From NCBI GenBank assembly GCA_009192285.1, contig WBVU01000008.1:434001-498000 (forward strand): DNA of 64,000 nt, in the 5' to 3' direction. How positions within the stretch are numbered: position 1 is the stretch's first letter; each line of letters begins with the position of its first letter. Below are positions 10,406 to 21,839 of the stretch, piece after piece. The DNA is from Morchella semilibera (lineage: Eukaryota; Ascomycota; Pezizomycetes; Pezizales; Morchellaceae). Made by a program: the position numbers and the translations under genes. Under the pieces are notes generated by a model. The model worked only from the letters and a program-made list of their open reading frames with translations. It searched no databases and was not told the origin of the DNA.

Positions 10406-12556
10406 TTATTCTTTAGAGGCTTTTCCTGCCATTCTTTTTCCTTTTTGAGTCATCCGTTCTTCTTTTACCTTTTCTTTTTCGCTTAAAAGAATAGCCCGGG
10501 CCTCAGCTTTATACATTTTCTCTTCTTCTTTTTTAAGCCTTTTGCATTCCTTCTCCTCCATCTTTAACATATGCTCTGAATTCTTTTTCTCAATATCCTC
10601 TATCCTCTGTTTCTTTACTTCTTCCTTTCTTTGCTTTTCTTCCTCCCTTTTCTGTTTCTTCCATACCTCCTCGATATCCTTTTCGTCATGTTTCTTTTTC
10701 AATTCCATCAAAACCGTTTCTTTTTCCAATACTACGGCCGTATTTGTATTGAGATGTCGTGTGTCTCGTTTACCCTCCTTCTCTTTTTGCATTATCGTTT
10801 CACGTGAATGCTTTTCTCCAGCTTCATGCATTAGCACCTGAGTACTATTTGCTATATTTCCCTCCGCAAGTTTCCGATAAAGTGTACGCTGATAACATCA
10901 GCAAACTCAACTTATGACTGCAGTCTCCCAACAGTCTCCCGGGTCTCCTGAGAGTCTCCTGAGACTCCTGGAGATTTTTTTGAGTCTTCCTGAGCTCGAG
11001 GAGGACATCAGGAGACAAATGGAAAGCTTGCCTGATTGAAGTTGATACGATGACTATTTGATATCGAGAGTCAAAAGAGCTAGAATTGGAGCAGACTTAC
11101 TGCTACCGATTGTAGTATTGTAGGTATTGATGGATTGAACGTTAAAAGGGAATGAGGATCATTAGATGGGGGTTCGTTGTTCCGCCCGCTTTTCTTGGCA
11201 TCGTCCAAGCTCCCTGTTACTTCTACTTCGCCGGGACAAGTTAAGGTATCTAATATTATTGAAGGGTTATAAGGATAAATTCCAGTTGCACAAAATCCGG
11301 CTTTAATATTAGCACTGGTAAAGGCCTTTGTGCGTGCTTTTGCTAACAGATTTGTAAAGGTGTTTTTAGTGACCAAGATTCGGCATTCTGTTACTTCTTG
11401 TCAATAGTACTTTTTTAAAAGACCAAAAACTCCAACATCCAATGGCTGAAGTACATGCTACGTATGTGATGGAAGACAGAACGGAATTATCTTATGATCC
11501 AAACAGAACTCAACGATTTCCAGCTGCATGTGTGATTCGAAACCATCAAATATCAATAGATGCCAACTTCCATTTGCCCTATACCAATTAGACCAATATT
11601 CATTCTATATTAAAGTTATACTAACCTTTCTTTACTTTCGGGCTCAAATATCAACTTCAAATATTTGTAACACAGTTGAGTCGTATTATATCCTTTTGCC
11701 AAATGTCGATACTACCAATTTTCTGCTTTAGCATCTTGGTACCAACCAGCCAAATGATGCATTCCTTTGAATATAATCAACGGTGTTATGTGAAACCCAT
11801 CAGCACTGATCGATTCAACAACACTACATGACTCTCTATTCTTGCATTCCTTGAAAGCTGAGTTTCGACGGATATGCCGACATATTCTTCTTACTTTGTC
11901 GCCCGCTCCAAGAATAAATCCTGATTCGTCAAGATTGTATGTATTTTGCTCCTCTATTTTCTACTTGTCGACTGTATATTTAAGCTTTCCAGATTATGTC
12001 AGTAGTAAGTCATAGTATTTAAACAATGGAATTATGACAAACTCACTTTTGTGAAAAAATCATTCATCATTATCCAATTTACCGCATTGGATCGGTTGGT
12101 ACTAATTGCTTTTACCACTAAATAACGACAATCTTCATTGCGTGCAAGAAATCGATAAAACCAGTCTTTTCCGATTGTATACTTTGGGGTCCTTCGATGC
12201 AGAATAGTGTGTGCAAGGTCCATGACTTGTAATCTACTTGCTGGTATATTATAGTCATCCAAAAGAAAAAGTCGTTGAACTAAAACTCTTTCTTCTTCCA
12301 CTGATCAAAGTTGTTGTTCCGCATGCGCTTCTTCTCGTGTTTTCTGTGCAGGATTTTTAATATGTCGACGTAACGTAGCTTCAGGAATATTGTAGAGTTT
12401 GGATAATTCATTCACAATCGGTTTATGCTGGTTTTGAGGATCATCTTGGAATTTTTTCAATTCCGCATAGTAATGACTTCGTGCTAGTATTAATCGTTCA
12501 TTTCGTGTATATTCGCAAGTATGATCGAGTAACGGAAGTTCAGTTTCTTTAGACAT
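10406..12556 (-). pseudogene. Pogo/CENP-B-type DDE transposase, decayed
   Basis: It reads from MSKETELPLL at 12556. A Psq-type helix-turn-helix (ELSKLYNIPEATLRRHI) is followed, after one in-frame stop, by a CENP-B-type HTH (TIGKDWFYRFLARN). After a likely intron near 12040 comes the DDE core: NLDESGFILGAGDKVRRIC (first Asp), LLIFDGFESHM (second Asp) and QPLDVGVFGLL (third Asp). Then come NLLAKARTKAFTSANIKAGF and a long charged coiled-coil C-terminus (10406-10895). It is colinear with the intact transposase at 52873-54856, including the AGEKH motif. A few in-frame stops and the miniature element at 10896-11037 inactivate it. The terminal repeats were not located; the left one may be lost beyond the Gypsy insertion. 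Confidence 0.8.
10896..11037. mobile_element. Miniature inverted-repeat element CATCAGCAA, copy 2 (in transposase)
   Basis: About 142 bp, starting CATCAGCAAACTCAACTT as copy 1 does and ending in a slightly altered TTGCCTGATTG. The interior repeats the GTCTCCTGAGAGTCTCCTG palindrome. It interrupts the linker between the DDE core and the coiled-coil tail of the minus-strand transposase, whose frame is open right up to the insertion. Confidence 0.8.
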
Positions 12557-13184
12557 TTTGCAATTGAACTGACGTTGGGGTGTGTCGTGAAAAGTAAACA
12601 AACAGAAATCAAAAATACGCGTAGATTCTGTTTATATTTGTCATATTTTTGCAAACTATATATATTCGCTATGGCCGTTTTCTGTTATTAATACTAGCCT
12701 CATATAGCATTTTAGCCACAATATTACCTATTTTCGTCATACGACCCGTTTCGTCAAGAGACTCAGGATTACTGCAGCGGCACAAATCGTAACGAAATGT
12801 GCAAGGGTGCCATAAACCGGCGGGGTCTATGCGGCTCTGCTCTGATGCAATTGGCAAAGAGGGGCCGACCATGCATCCTACTACATGTAATACCTTTATT
12901 TCAATATACGCAATATATTCTTTTCTGCAATGTGGCCCCCCAAAATTTGGCAGATTTACCAGCGAAAGACCATCCGCACTGCCGTAACTCCTCACCACGG
13001 TACATATAAAGTACACAGGAGAATTGTGTAAACATTAAATAGTAGATTTGTGTAAATTGACAGCCTGGTGGTGTAATATGACTTTATACAACGAGACCAG
13101 AGCAAACAACGATGTTTGTGTGTTCACATTATGAATATTTACAAAATTAAATTGTGTATCATTTTAAAAATAATAAGAAAGGTC
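12557..13184. other. AT-rich 5' flank of the decayed transposase
   Basis: This should hold the promoter and outer terminal repeat of the transposase unit, but I could not identify a repeat end. Short overlapping frames here have no recognisable product. Confidence 0.4.
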
Positions 13185-13268
13185 ACCATGATCATGGATT
13201 GAACCATGGACCACCATCCATGCGAGTTATACGTTATGTAGATTCTATACCACTGTACTAGAGAGAAT
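13185..13268 (-). repeat. tRNA-like sequence (pseudogene or SINE head)
   Basis: On the minus strand there is a perfect A-box (TAGTACAGTGG) and, about 45 nt further on, a B-box GGTTCAATCCA matching 10 of 11 positions, which is internal RNA polymerase III promoter spacing. The acceptor ends do not pair and the T stem is poor, so it is not a working tRNA. The A/T-rich sequence downstream (towards 13080) would suit a SINE tail. Confidence 0.4.
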
Positions 13269-13490
13269 TAGAGTTTAAATAAAATATTCTATTTTTACCG
13301 AATCAAGAAATATTAGTTGTGTAAACTACTACTTGTAACTTACTTGTGCTTTCCTCTGTTTTCAGCCACCGCGACGTGGGGCCGCCTTGGGCAGGATACC
13401 ATGCAAATCGGAGGTTCCTTGATCACTCCTCCTTAGGTAGATCCTTTTTTTCTGGAGCAAACACTTGCTCTTTTGGCAATGTATAACTGA

Positions 13491-13530
13491 CCCTAACTGA
13501 CCCTAACTAACCCTAATAAACCCTAACTAA
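13491..13530 (+). repeat. Telomere-like 10-bp tandem repeat
   Basis: Four copies of CCCTAAYWRA: CCCTAACTGA, CCCTAACTAA, CCCTAATAAA, CCCTAACTAA. The core is the vertebrate/fungal telomere hexamer CCCTAA, spaced by four extra bases. It is an interstitial, degenerate array. Confidence 0.75.
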
Positions 13531-13539
13531 TGGGAGAAT

Positions 13540-15176
13540 CGCGGGACCGGGAAAGGCGCCGCGGGGGGGGGTTCGGAGTCATGCATCTACACAGTTTTCC
13601 CATCAATAACAATTGTGTAAATAGAAATCGTGTAGATGCAAAATCTTTTCCAAACTTACACAACAGAAATATGCACTATCAGAAAAATTGTGAATTTGGG
13701 TAAATTGCATGCACTAAACTTTGTGTCACGGTGTCCTACTGATATGCTCTCAAATCTAACCACTGGGGTTACGCAACCTCGGCTCTACTTTACCTTGCAA
13801 CCCTAGAAACTCTTCGCCCCAACACACCACGTCCAATTATAGAATATTGACCTCTGTACAAATTAAGCGGACAATAGGACGGAGCTCCTGATTGCTACAC
13901 TAAAGACAGTACTCTAAAGTCTCATAAATACATATACCAAAAAGGTGGCAAGAGCCAAGTTCTAGAGCCCAGGAAAAAACACCACGTTACAACCGAGAAT
14001 GATGAAAAAACACTAGGAACATACTTTTCTAAGTATCAAGACCCATGCAAAAATAAAACTCCTAGGAAATAAAAAAAGCCGAAAACCAAGGACTTCTTAG
14101 GCTCGAAAGCCGAAAATCAAACTTTGTAGAAAATGTGTGGAAATAATAGATCGTAAGTCTTAATTATTATGCTAAAAGAATACGGTTCTGCAAGCTAATA
14201 CATATGCCGGGGAGGTGGCATGTCCTAGGCCCACTGACAAATACCCCTCAGTGGAAATGACATTCGGGAATGATAAAAAAAATTCGGAATAATTCCAAAA
14301 CAGTGGGGATTGGAGCCTGCGGGCGTAGAGAGTGGTGAGGCGGATACAGGGGTGGGGTGAGTGTAGAGGTGGAGGAAAGGGTGAACAAGGACGCTGGGCG
14401 GGGACACAGCGGCCTGCTCAGGCTACACACCTTCCTATCACTCCTCACAATCTACCATATTGCGCAACCTCGAATACTCCACTAGGTGGACGCTATACAA
14501 AGGCGCCATAATCACTACATAGTGCACCTCTTCTATTACACGCCCTAAAACAGCAACACCTTCTTTACCTACTTGTTTTGTTGTACTCCAACCCCCCCAC
14601 AACAAGACCTTATTGACCTCCCAACACATAATGCAATCATGATTACGACAATATCCTCCGCCGAGGATACCAAAAAAAAAAGACTAACAAATCAAGCCTG
14701 TTATAATCTAGTGATGGGCACGGGTTGAGTTCTCATCCTCACAAGCGCAAGGCAGCCCAAGCCAATAGCGGAAGGGCAAAAGGGTTTATTCTATTTTGGC
14801 GGCGTTACAACCCAATCACAGCCAGAATACTGGCCATCAGGACGCCATCTCAAAGCCAAGAAGTTGTGAACTGCGGGGACAGACGAAGGGATAGTGAGGA
14901 AAACATACCCCCGCCGACGCAGAAGACAGCAAAAGCGACCAGAGAATGCAATACTAACTGCCCAACCGGTATGGTTTGGCTTCCAGAGACTCACCCAGTG
15001 TACACTCAAGATCCTAGCGCACTGGATATGAGGCTTCACAACCAGAAACTCAGCGACTACTACCACTAGTCATGGATTATCACTCGGTCAAAGCCACCTC
15101 GATCTATACCACTATTACAAAAGATCCCGACCCTAGCTAAAAACGCTATACAACCCCCCATGAAGCGACACCATGC
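13540..15176. other. Intergenic DNA, nothing recognised
   Basis: A/T-rich sequence with short runs only. No reading frame over 115 codons and no domain similarity that I can see on either strand. Confidence 0.5.
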
Positions 15177-15178
15177 TA

Positions 15179-15977
15179 CATTAGCGCCAGTCCGGATATT
15201 TCTATAAGTATTATTTTGAGCACTAATACTATGGCATGGTTTTAAAAAGACTTAATTTCGCAAAGACCATTAATTGAACTCAAAAGCGCGAAGCAGATTA
15301 TATTTGGTACTCATTTAGAGTCCGTTAAGGCATAATCAATGGTCTTTTGGAGAGAATCATATACAAAGGAACTGTAAGCAATTCAGGGTTAGGGCTAGGG
15401 ACAGAGATATCACGTCCTTCCTCTCCATCTCCACACCTCCATCTCCACACCTCCCCCATACTAATCATACATGAGTTGATCGGTGAATTAAGCAGTATAT
15501 TCAGTCCAGAAAAGCACCGCACCGAGCAGTGAATCCAAGCAGGGAATCAAGCAGAGAATCAAGCAGAGAATCCAAGCAGCGACTCGGAATCAAGCAGCGA
15601 ATCAAGCAGATATGGCAGGTAGATGCGGCAGGTAGGTACGGCAGGCAGGAATGGCAGGTAGGCAGGCAGGTAGGTGAATAGCTGCAGTGAAGACTTGTGG
15701 TAGTTAATCGGGAAGTAAATAAAAACTTAACCTGTGAAATTTACCAGTGAAGAATAAGCGTGAATACTGGCCTACCTGCATATCGGGGTTTTTCAGCGAA
15801 TAAAAAAATTCTTATAGAACTATTATCATGTATTAAAATCATTTACTAAGGATTAATCAAGACATAGGTCAATAAGAGCCTATAGAAAAAAAAATATTAG
15901 AAATCAAAAAAAGTCCTATAATAGAAATATTAATTACTTAATATAGGTTTATATTAATTTAGGAACTAGCGCTAAAG
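15179..15977 (+). mobile_element. Non-autonomous TA-flanked element, family 1 copy 1 (799 bp)
   Basis: The terminal inverted repeats are CATTAGCGCCAGTCC at the left and, at the right, a diverged complement ending CTAGCGCTAAAG. Both ends are flanked by TA (15177-15178 and 15978-15979), as for Tc1/mariner-pogo transposition. The interior has no coding capacity. It holds a minisatellite of GAATCAAGCAGC-like units and GGCAGGTA units (about 15515-15680). Copy 2 at 16766-17627 is in the same orientation. Confidence 0.85.
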
Positions 15978-16314
15978 TACCTAGCTACATAATGTTCCAC
16001 CACCCAGGCTGCGCAAATGACATCACTTCCACCACCTACCGGTATACCACCATCAGCCGACCCTATATGGGCTACTGCTACCCCAGGTGACGTAAGGCGA
16101 TATCTTGCTAACAACACTCCGGCAAATCAGATACGACTTGCACTCAGCGTGAGCTCTTGATGCGCAAACCTCGCCGCAATCGTGAGCTATCACCTTCCCT
16201 ACCAACGATCCAACCACAAACAGCACGACATTTCAACGTAGACCCCCATATATACTGTCTAACTCATATAGTCTAGGCTCATACCCCGCCCTCCTACCAG
16301 AGGGGCTGGGGCAT

Positions 16315-16685
16315 TACCGTTCCGACCTTTCGTGAGATCTTTTCGCGGGAGTATTGGGAGGCCCCCGACTGTAGAAAGGGGTTGTCGGGGGGCTGTATAC
16401 ATAGGAAAAGAATGTCTCTCGGCATTCTGCGGGCTTCGTTTTGGTCACCGACAGGAAAATCAACTTCTTTTAGCCTCTGGTGGGCCTTATTTGACTCTCC
16501 GAAACCTCTCCGACATGGGAACTAATCTCTTTTAGCACCCCCGGGCTTCATTCTGGTACCGACATAGTAAATTGATTATGTCAGGCTCTTACCTGACATG
16601 TTGTCGGAAAGTCGATGCTCCAGACCCTACGGTGAGCAGCAAGCTGCTCGTAGAGGATTGGTACGAGACTAGGTGTAGTCTAACC
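16315..16685 (+). repeat. GTCGG/GATATC dispersed repeat, copy 1
   Basis: Starts near CATTACCGTTCCGACC, contains GGTTGTCGGGGGGCTGT and CCGACAGGAAAATCAAC, and ends near GGTACGAGACTAGG. The same landmarks in the same order occur at 21.5, 24.4, 43.0, 44.3, 56.9 and 59.2 kb. No reading frame is conserved. It probably is a non-autonomous element of unknown class. Confidence 0.65.
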
Positions 16686-16765
16686 CCGCAAGATGTCACC
16701 CGCTATATGCCATATCCCGATCACAAGCTCGCCGCCAGCCTTCTTACAGTCATGGAAACAACATA

Positions 16766-17627
16766 CATTAGCGCCAGTCCATATATTTCTATAAGTCTTA
16801 TATATATTTTGAGCATTAATACCGCGGCACGGTTTTAAAAAGCCTTAATTTCGAAAAGACTATTGATTAAGCCCAAGAGGGAGAAAAATATGATATTTGG
16901 TGCCCAGTTTAGCATAATTGAGGGGCTTTTGGAAGAGTTGTAAACTGTAAGTAATTCAGGGTTAGGGCTGGGATTTAGAGATATCACCTCCTACCTTCCG
17001 AGTCCTTACACCACACCTCCACCTCTACGCCCCCACTTCTACACCTCCTATCTCTACGGCTTCATCCTACAACATCATCTCTACAGCTTCATCCCTACAC
17101 CTCTATCTCCACAGCTTCGTAGGTACCGTAGTGATGGTCTCCTTCTTACCCCCGTCCTACCGAATCATCGCCATCATCCAATAACGAGCTAATCAGTGAG
17201 TCAGGCAGTGAACTAGGCAGCTAACCCAACACCCAATCAAGCAGCACCCAATCAAGCAGCGAACCAAGCAGGCATTGTAGGCAGGTGAGCAGGCAGGCAA
17301 GCGGGTAAGCAGGTAGGAAAGGTTGCCAGTAGAGAGTAAATGTACATATTAGATAGGGGAATAATCAAGGGTTTCGTTTGTGAAATCCACCTATGCCAGA
17401 AGAAGCGTGAATACTGGCCTATCTACACATGCAGCCTTTTCACCGAATAAAATAGCCTTACCAAGGTATTATCAATGTATTAAGACAATTTACTAATATA
17501 AAGATTAATCGAAACACAGGTCAATAAGGACCATCAAAAGAATAATATTAAAAATCAGAAAGGTCCTATACTAGGCGCAATATTGGCTCAATATAGGTTT
17601 ATATTATTATGTGGACTGGCGCTAAAG
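16766..17627 (+). mobile_element. Non-autonomous TA-flanked element, family 1 copy 2 (862 bp)
   Basis: Terminal inverted repeats CATTAGCGCCAGTCC / GGACTGGCGCTAAAG agree at all but one position, with TA on both sides (16764-16765, 17628-17629). It aligns with copy 1 along its length: TTTTAAAAAGCCTTAATTTC near the left, CAGGGTTAGGGCT in the middle and a poorly conserved minisatellite at 17210-17330. No transposase is encoded. The two copies share CCTAG just after the right TA. Confidence 0.87.
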
Positions 17628-17629
17628 TA

Positions 17630-20600
17630 CCTAGGGGCCCTTTTGAATGATGTAGGGACCAGAATGTATTTCCCAACGCCAAATGACTACCAGTACCAAT
17701 ATATGGATTAGAAGGCCTCCTCATGCAGTGTAATGAAATTCTGAGGAATACCTGTATCGGGATAAAGTACCGGTATAGAGATAGAATATGGGTTTAAAAA
17801 ATTAAAAGATAAGGAGGAACTGTCTTTTAAGTTTTCACCACAGACGAATAGTCTATTCCTAGGTCTATCCTCCACTACTATACTGGGTATGGAATAAGGC
17901 TGCGCAAAAACATCCAACAAATAGATTGGTTACTTCATTACCGTATGGGGCCCGGAGGTTATAACGAGACGTGCAAACCTGGAGCGAATAAAAAAAAACA
18001 AAAAAATCAAAGCAGAGCGCATAAACTAGAAGATAACCAGAATGACCACTTTGTCCCTTTCACTTTCCAGAACTTTCCCTATTCCCTGATTCTCCTCCGC
18101 CTGATTTCTAGCCTGTCTATGGAGCTGGTGTCGAAGCACCCGGCGGTAAAAGCTATGAAGTTTTAACAAGTAGTGAATTTGCCGTGGGAGGTGATCAATC
18201 TGATAGTCCTGAGGCTGCTGATTCCAAATATGGGTTTTTCATCTTGGTTGTTGCTGAGCTACTCTCAAAAACGTCGCCCCTCAAGTGTTGCCGCTACTTA
18301 ACCAATCCGCATGACAGAAATTAGCTTAATGTCCGCTATATAAGTGTCTATGTTCTTCAAATTCTCTGTATGGTTACGTGGTTGTAAAATGTCAAGTAAA
18401 TCGGTACTGACTGCCCACGACTACCTATACCCCACCTGCCATAACAGCAAATTCTCCATACGCAGGTCTGTAAATCTGCCACCTTGCCCGTGCTATCTCC
18501 AGCCCCCACCCTTTGAGCCCACCTCAACCCCACCGTCACACCAACTACAAGCAGGGGCTATTAAATCAATCATATATCATCACTCGATACCGCAGTTGCT
18601 AGGTATGCCACCTCCGTCGCCCACAGTGGTGTCTCCTACTTGCATCCTACATTTAACCTCTCGCCCGAACCTCTGCCCGCATTCCAATCCGCTGCGGTCA
18701 AGCTCCACCAATATCGGTGCTAGTCCCCACCACCACCAGCCAGGCCCAGCGTCACCCCTCCCGACCCTGCATCCTACAAATATCAACTTCCGCCTCTAAC
18801 CTAGCCAGCCTGTACTTACAGCCTCTCGCAGACCATTGATTTCACCGCCAAACTTTATATACAGCAAGCTGTACCCACCACCTTTCCCAACGTGCTCTCC
18901 CCCGCTCGACTAAATGGTGACCACCACCCCCAAACCGCCTCCACCACCACCAGCTCCATTCAACCTACTCTACGGGCTATAGGGATGACCCGGTTCATTC
19001 CCTACACAAAACCCTCCGAAAATGAACCACTTGACCGCACGGTAGAAGAGTAACGATGCCCGGGAGGGACAAAGCGCGCGGGGAAAGGCGGACGCGAGCG
19101 GGGAATGAACAAGGAAAGATTGGACGTCAATATGCAAGTTCCGGTAAAGAATCTCCCTGCTGCAGATTTTGCGGTACCGCGCCCGACAGGGGTCCGTCTG
19201 GGTTCCCGCGCCCCGCAATCTCGCCAGATAGGCGAGATCCCACTCGCACAGCCAATAATTGCAACGCCCCTATCATGGGTTTTGGCGCGGGTGGTAGGGT
19301 GTGGTTGACCATACAGCGGCCGGCGGTGGCGGTGGCCTGGCGGCTGATATGTGGCGATTAGACATTCCCGGAGAGTCTATTTCTAAGGCGTAGTGATGGG
19401 ATGAGCTTTCCATATTGTGGCCAGAAATGGGATGTTTTGGTAGCGCAGTGCCGTAGAGCGACGGCAGCAGTGTGGTACTTGTTAGGATGTCGTATTGTGA
19501 GAATGCGCGACATTGTTTGTGGATAGAGTATTTATTACACTGCCGCGGAAGTGCTGTGCAGCACTACCATTGCCTGTCACACTCGGATAATTCCCAGGTC
19601 ATGGTTGTCCGCCTACCCGATCCCCACCAGCGAGTACTATGTTCGCTAGTAGTTCAACACCTACTAGCCAGTAGCTCTACACCATGAATGAGTATTCCGT
19701 CATCACCACTAAATATATATAACCACCCATCATGATAGCTGCAACCATCTCCAAAGCACTACCGAAAGCATATACATTTATCCAGCAAGCGCAAATTTCA
19801 TGAAGAAAGAAAAGATTCCGCTTACAATAGACGGAGGTTTGTATGCAATAACGAATTAGATGAAAGAAACAGAAAACAGAGGTCCGGCAGCAACGCGACG
19901 GCGAGTGAGATATCATGATTAACAATTCTTGGGGTGCGAAGGATGGTGGCCGGAACGCAGGGCTACAGGGGCGGAAGGGTGCGGTTGTTGGGTGGTTTCT
20001 CAGAGTGGGCTCGACGCCTGGGTGGAGCGGGTGTGTTGTATCATCTTATTTATTTCTATGATATTGTCTGGCTTGCCCGGCAGCCGCGCGTGGTGCAGGG
20101 GTGCGTGTGGGGGGGTGGTTTATATAAATGCACAGCGGGAGGCAGCTATGTAGCGGGTTAGGATGAAGCGCTGGTGGAGGCCCCCGCGCACGTTCGGAAC
20201 CAGTGTCCGGCCAACATAGCGCCATTTTGACCGGCCCTGCCGCTGGTTCATAGACCGCTACACCCCGGGACGTTTTACCGGCACCCAGAGCCCAACCGCA
20301 GCAGGGAGCCACTTCCGGCTTTTTTTATGTGTCGTGATGGAGTTATTGGGGTGGCATCGCGTGCAGGACCCCGCAACGTGCTGGGTGAGGTTCCGTAATC
20401 TATGCACCCACCCGTCCGTTAATATGTCATGCGCCTCGGTACCACAATGAAATAACGGGGCTTGGGGTGTGCGCATGTGTCATTACGACTACATTGTATA
20501 TGGAATGGCTATGAGTGCTCACGGTGTTGCTAGAACAGGGTTCCGGAACGAGAGAGCTGGGTGGTCGGTACCGGTACGAAGCTATATACACAGAAATAGG

Positions 20601-21239
20601 TAAATCCTGTACTTGGAGTACGATTCGATCCTTAGCTTTTTCATATCTTGTCTTGTTGTGGTCCGCGGCACTTGCTTACCAGCCAAGAACCAGCTCAGGG
20701 CAAATACAAATTTTTACTGTTTCCGTTACTTGCATTTTTTGCTCCTTTTCTTGGCAAGTGCCTCCCCGGCTGGGGGGTAATGTTGCTACAACGCGGGGTA
20801 CAGAGAAAGTTTTTTTTAAGGTACGCTCGGACCAAAAGTTTGGACACTTATAGGGAGCTTACCCTCCAGAGAGCAAAGGGAAAAGGACTGTTGTCTATCG
20901 GTACATAGGTGCGACTACATAGGGAGAACATTAGGCTTATCCGAAGGGAATTTCAAGCCGCCGGTAAGAGATACATATAAGTACAATTACAGTACTATTA
21001 GGGCATGATAGTTGACGCGAGGAACGGAGCATCAATTGCAAGATACGCTGACAAAAATTAACTAAAGACCCTCAAAATACCCTAACCCTATTTTCCTATA
21101 ATGTTGCACGAGCAAACTATTTTGGATAGGCCTACGGGTATTCCGATAGCAAATTTACGCTTCCTACCCACTAGAAAGGAACGGGACCGAAAGGTGGTAC
21201 CTTTATATCGGGCTTTCAAGCTTTAGATGTATTTATGTA
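17630..21239. other. Long intergenic stretch, nothing recognised
   Basis: Short unrelated reading frames only. The longest, at 18344-18799, is a Pro-rich translation with no domain. No terminal repeats or RNA genes were identified by eye. Confidence 0.5.
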
Positions 21240-21243
21240 GGGA

Positions 21244-21370
21244 TCCTGCAACCTGCACCTCATGCAGGTACACATAGGCGCATTGCCTTATCGGTAAGGC
21301 ACCCACCCCTGCATGGCAGGCACAACCGGTAAGAGCCTCATTGTCGGCTCCGGAGATGGTAAAAAGGCAC
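21244..21370 (+). repeat. SINE-like short repeat, copy 1
   Basis: It contains GCCTTATCGGTAAGGCACCC, which resembles a tRNA D-arm (GCCTTA stem, TCGG loop), then CCCTGCATGGCAGG. The same blocks recur in order at 44862-44995. No good B-box is seen, so a tRNA-derived SINE is only a suggestion. Confidence 0.35.
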
Positions 21371-21514
21371 TATTATTCGACCGTGAGTCCATTCTAATAC
21401 GGTCGCAGAACTCGATATCCCCCTCCCCTTCCCTGGTATGCTACCCCGTATGATGTTCTCTGGGAGTTCTATCGTACCCACCCCTACAAGCTCGCTACTC
21501 ATAGGGTCTGTAGC

Positions 21515-21835
21515 GTTATCGTTCCGACAGGTGTCGGGAAGGGTCCCGACGCTCTCTGGTTCCTGTGTCGGTGCCTGCAGTGTGATATCGGGCTCTGGGT
21601 TGTGATATCGGAGTCCGGAATATGACGTTAGAGGTCGAAATATATATTGGGTTTAACATAGACATCAATATCGGAGGTCTCAAATGTGATCTCGCGGTCC
21701 AAATTGTGATATCTGCGCCACAGTAAACCTTAATTTTAGTGACGGAAGCTAAACAAACCCTGTAAATCAGGCTCCGGCGGCTCTCCGACCTCCGCCAGCA
21801 GCATCTCCGACGTCGGGGAGCTCCGGGTGCTAACT
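21515..21835 (-). repeat. GTCGG/GATATC dispersed repeat, copy 2 (inverted)
   Basis: Read on the minus strand it gives GGCGGAGGTCGGAGAGC, TAGCTTCCGTCAC, AAGGTTTACT, then several GATATCACA motifs and GAGAGCGTCGGGA, the order seen in the other copies. On the plus strand it starts after TTATCGTTCCGACAGG. Confidence 0.6.
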
Positions 21836-21839
21836 TGCT

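Noticed and set aside
20515-20908. Two overlapping plus-strand frames with hydrophobic stretches
   Set aside because: No homology or motif recognised, and the frames overlap each other. Not enough to call a membrane protein.
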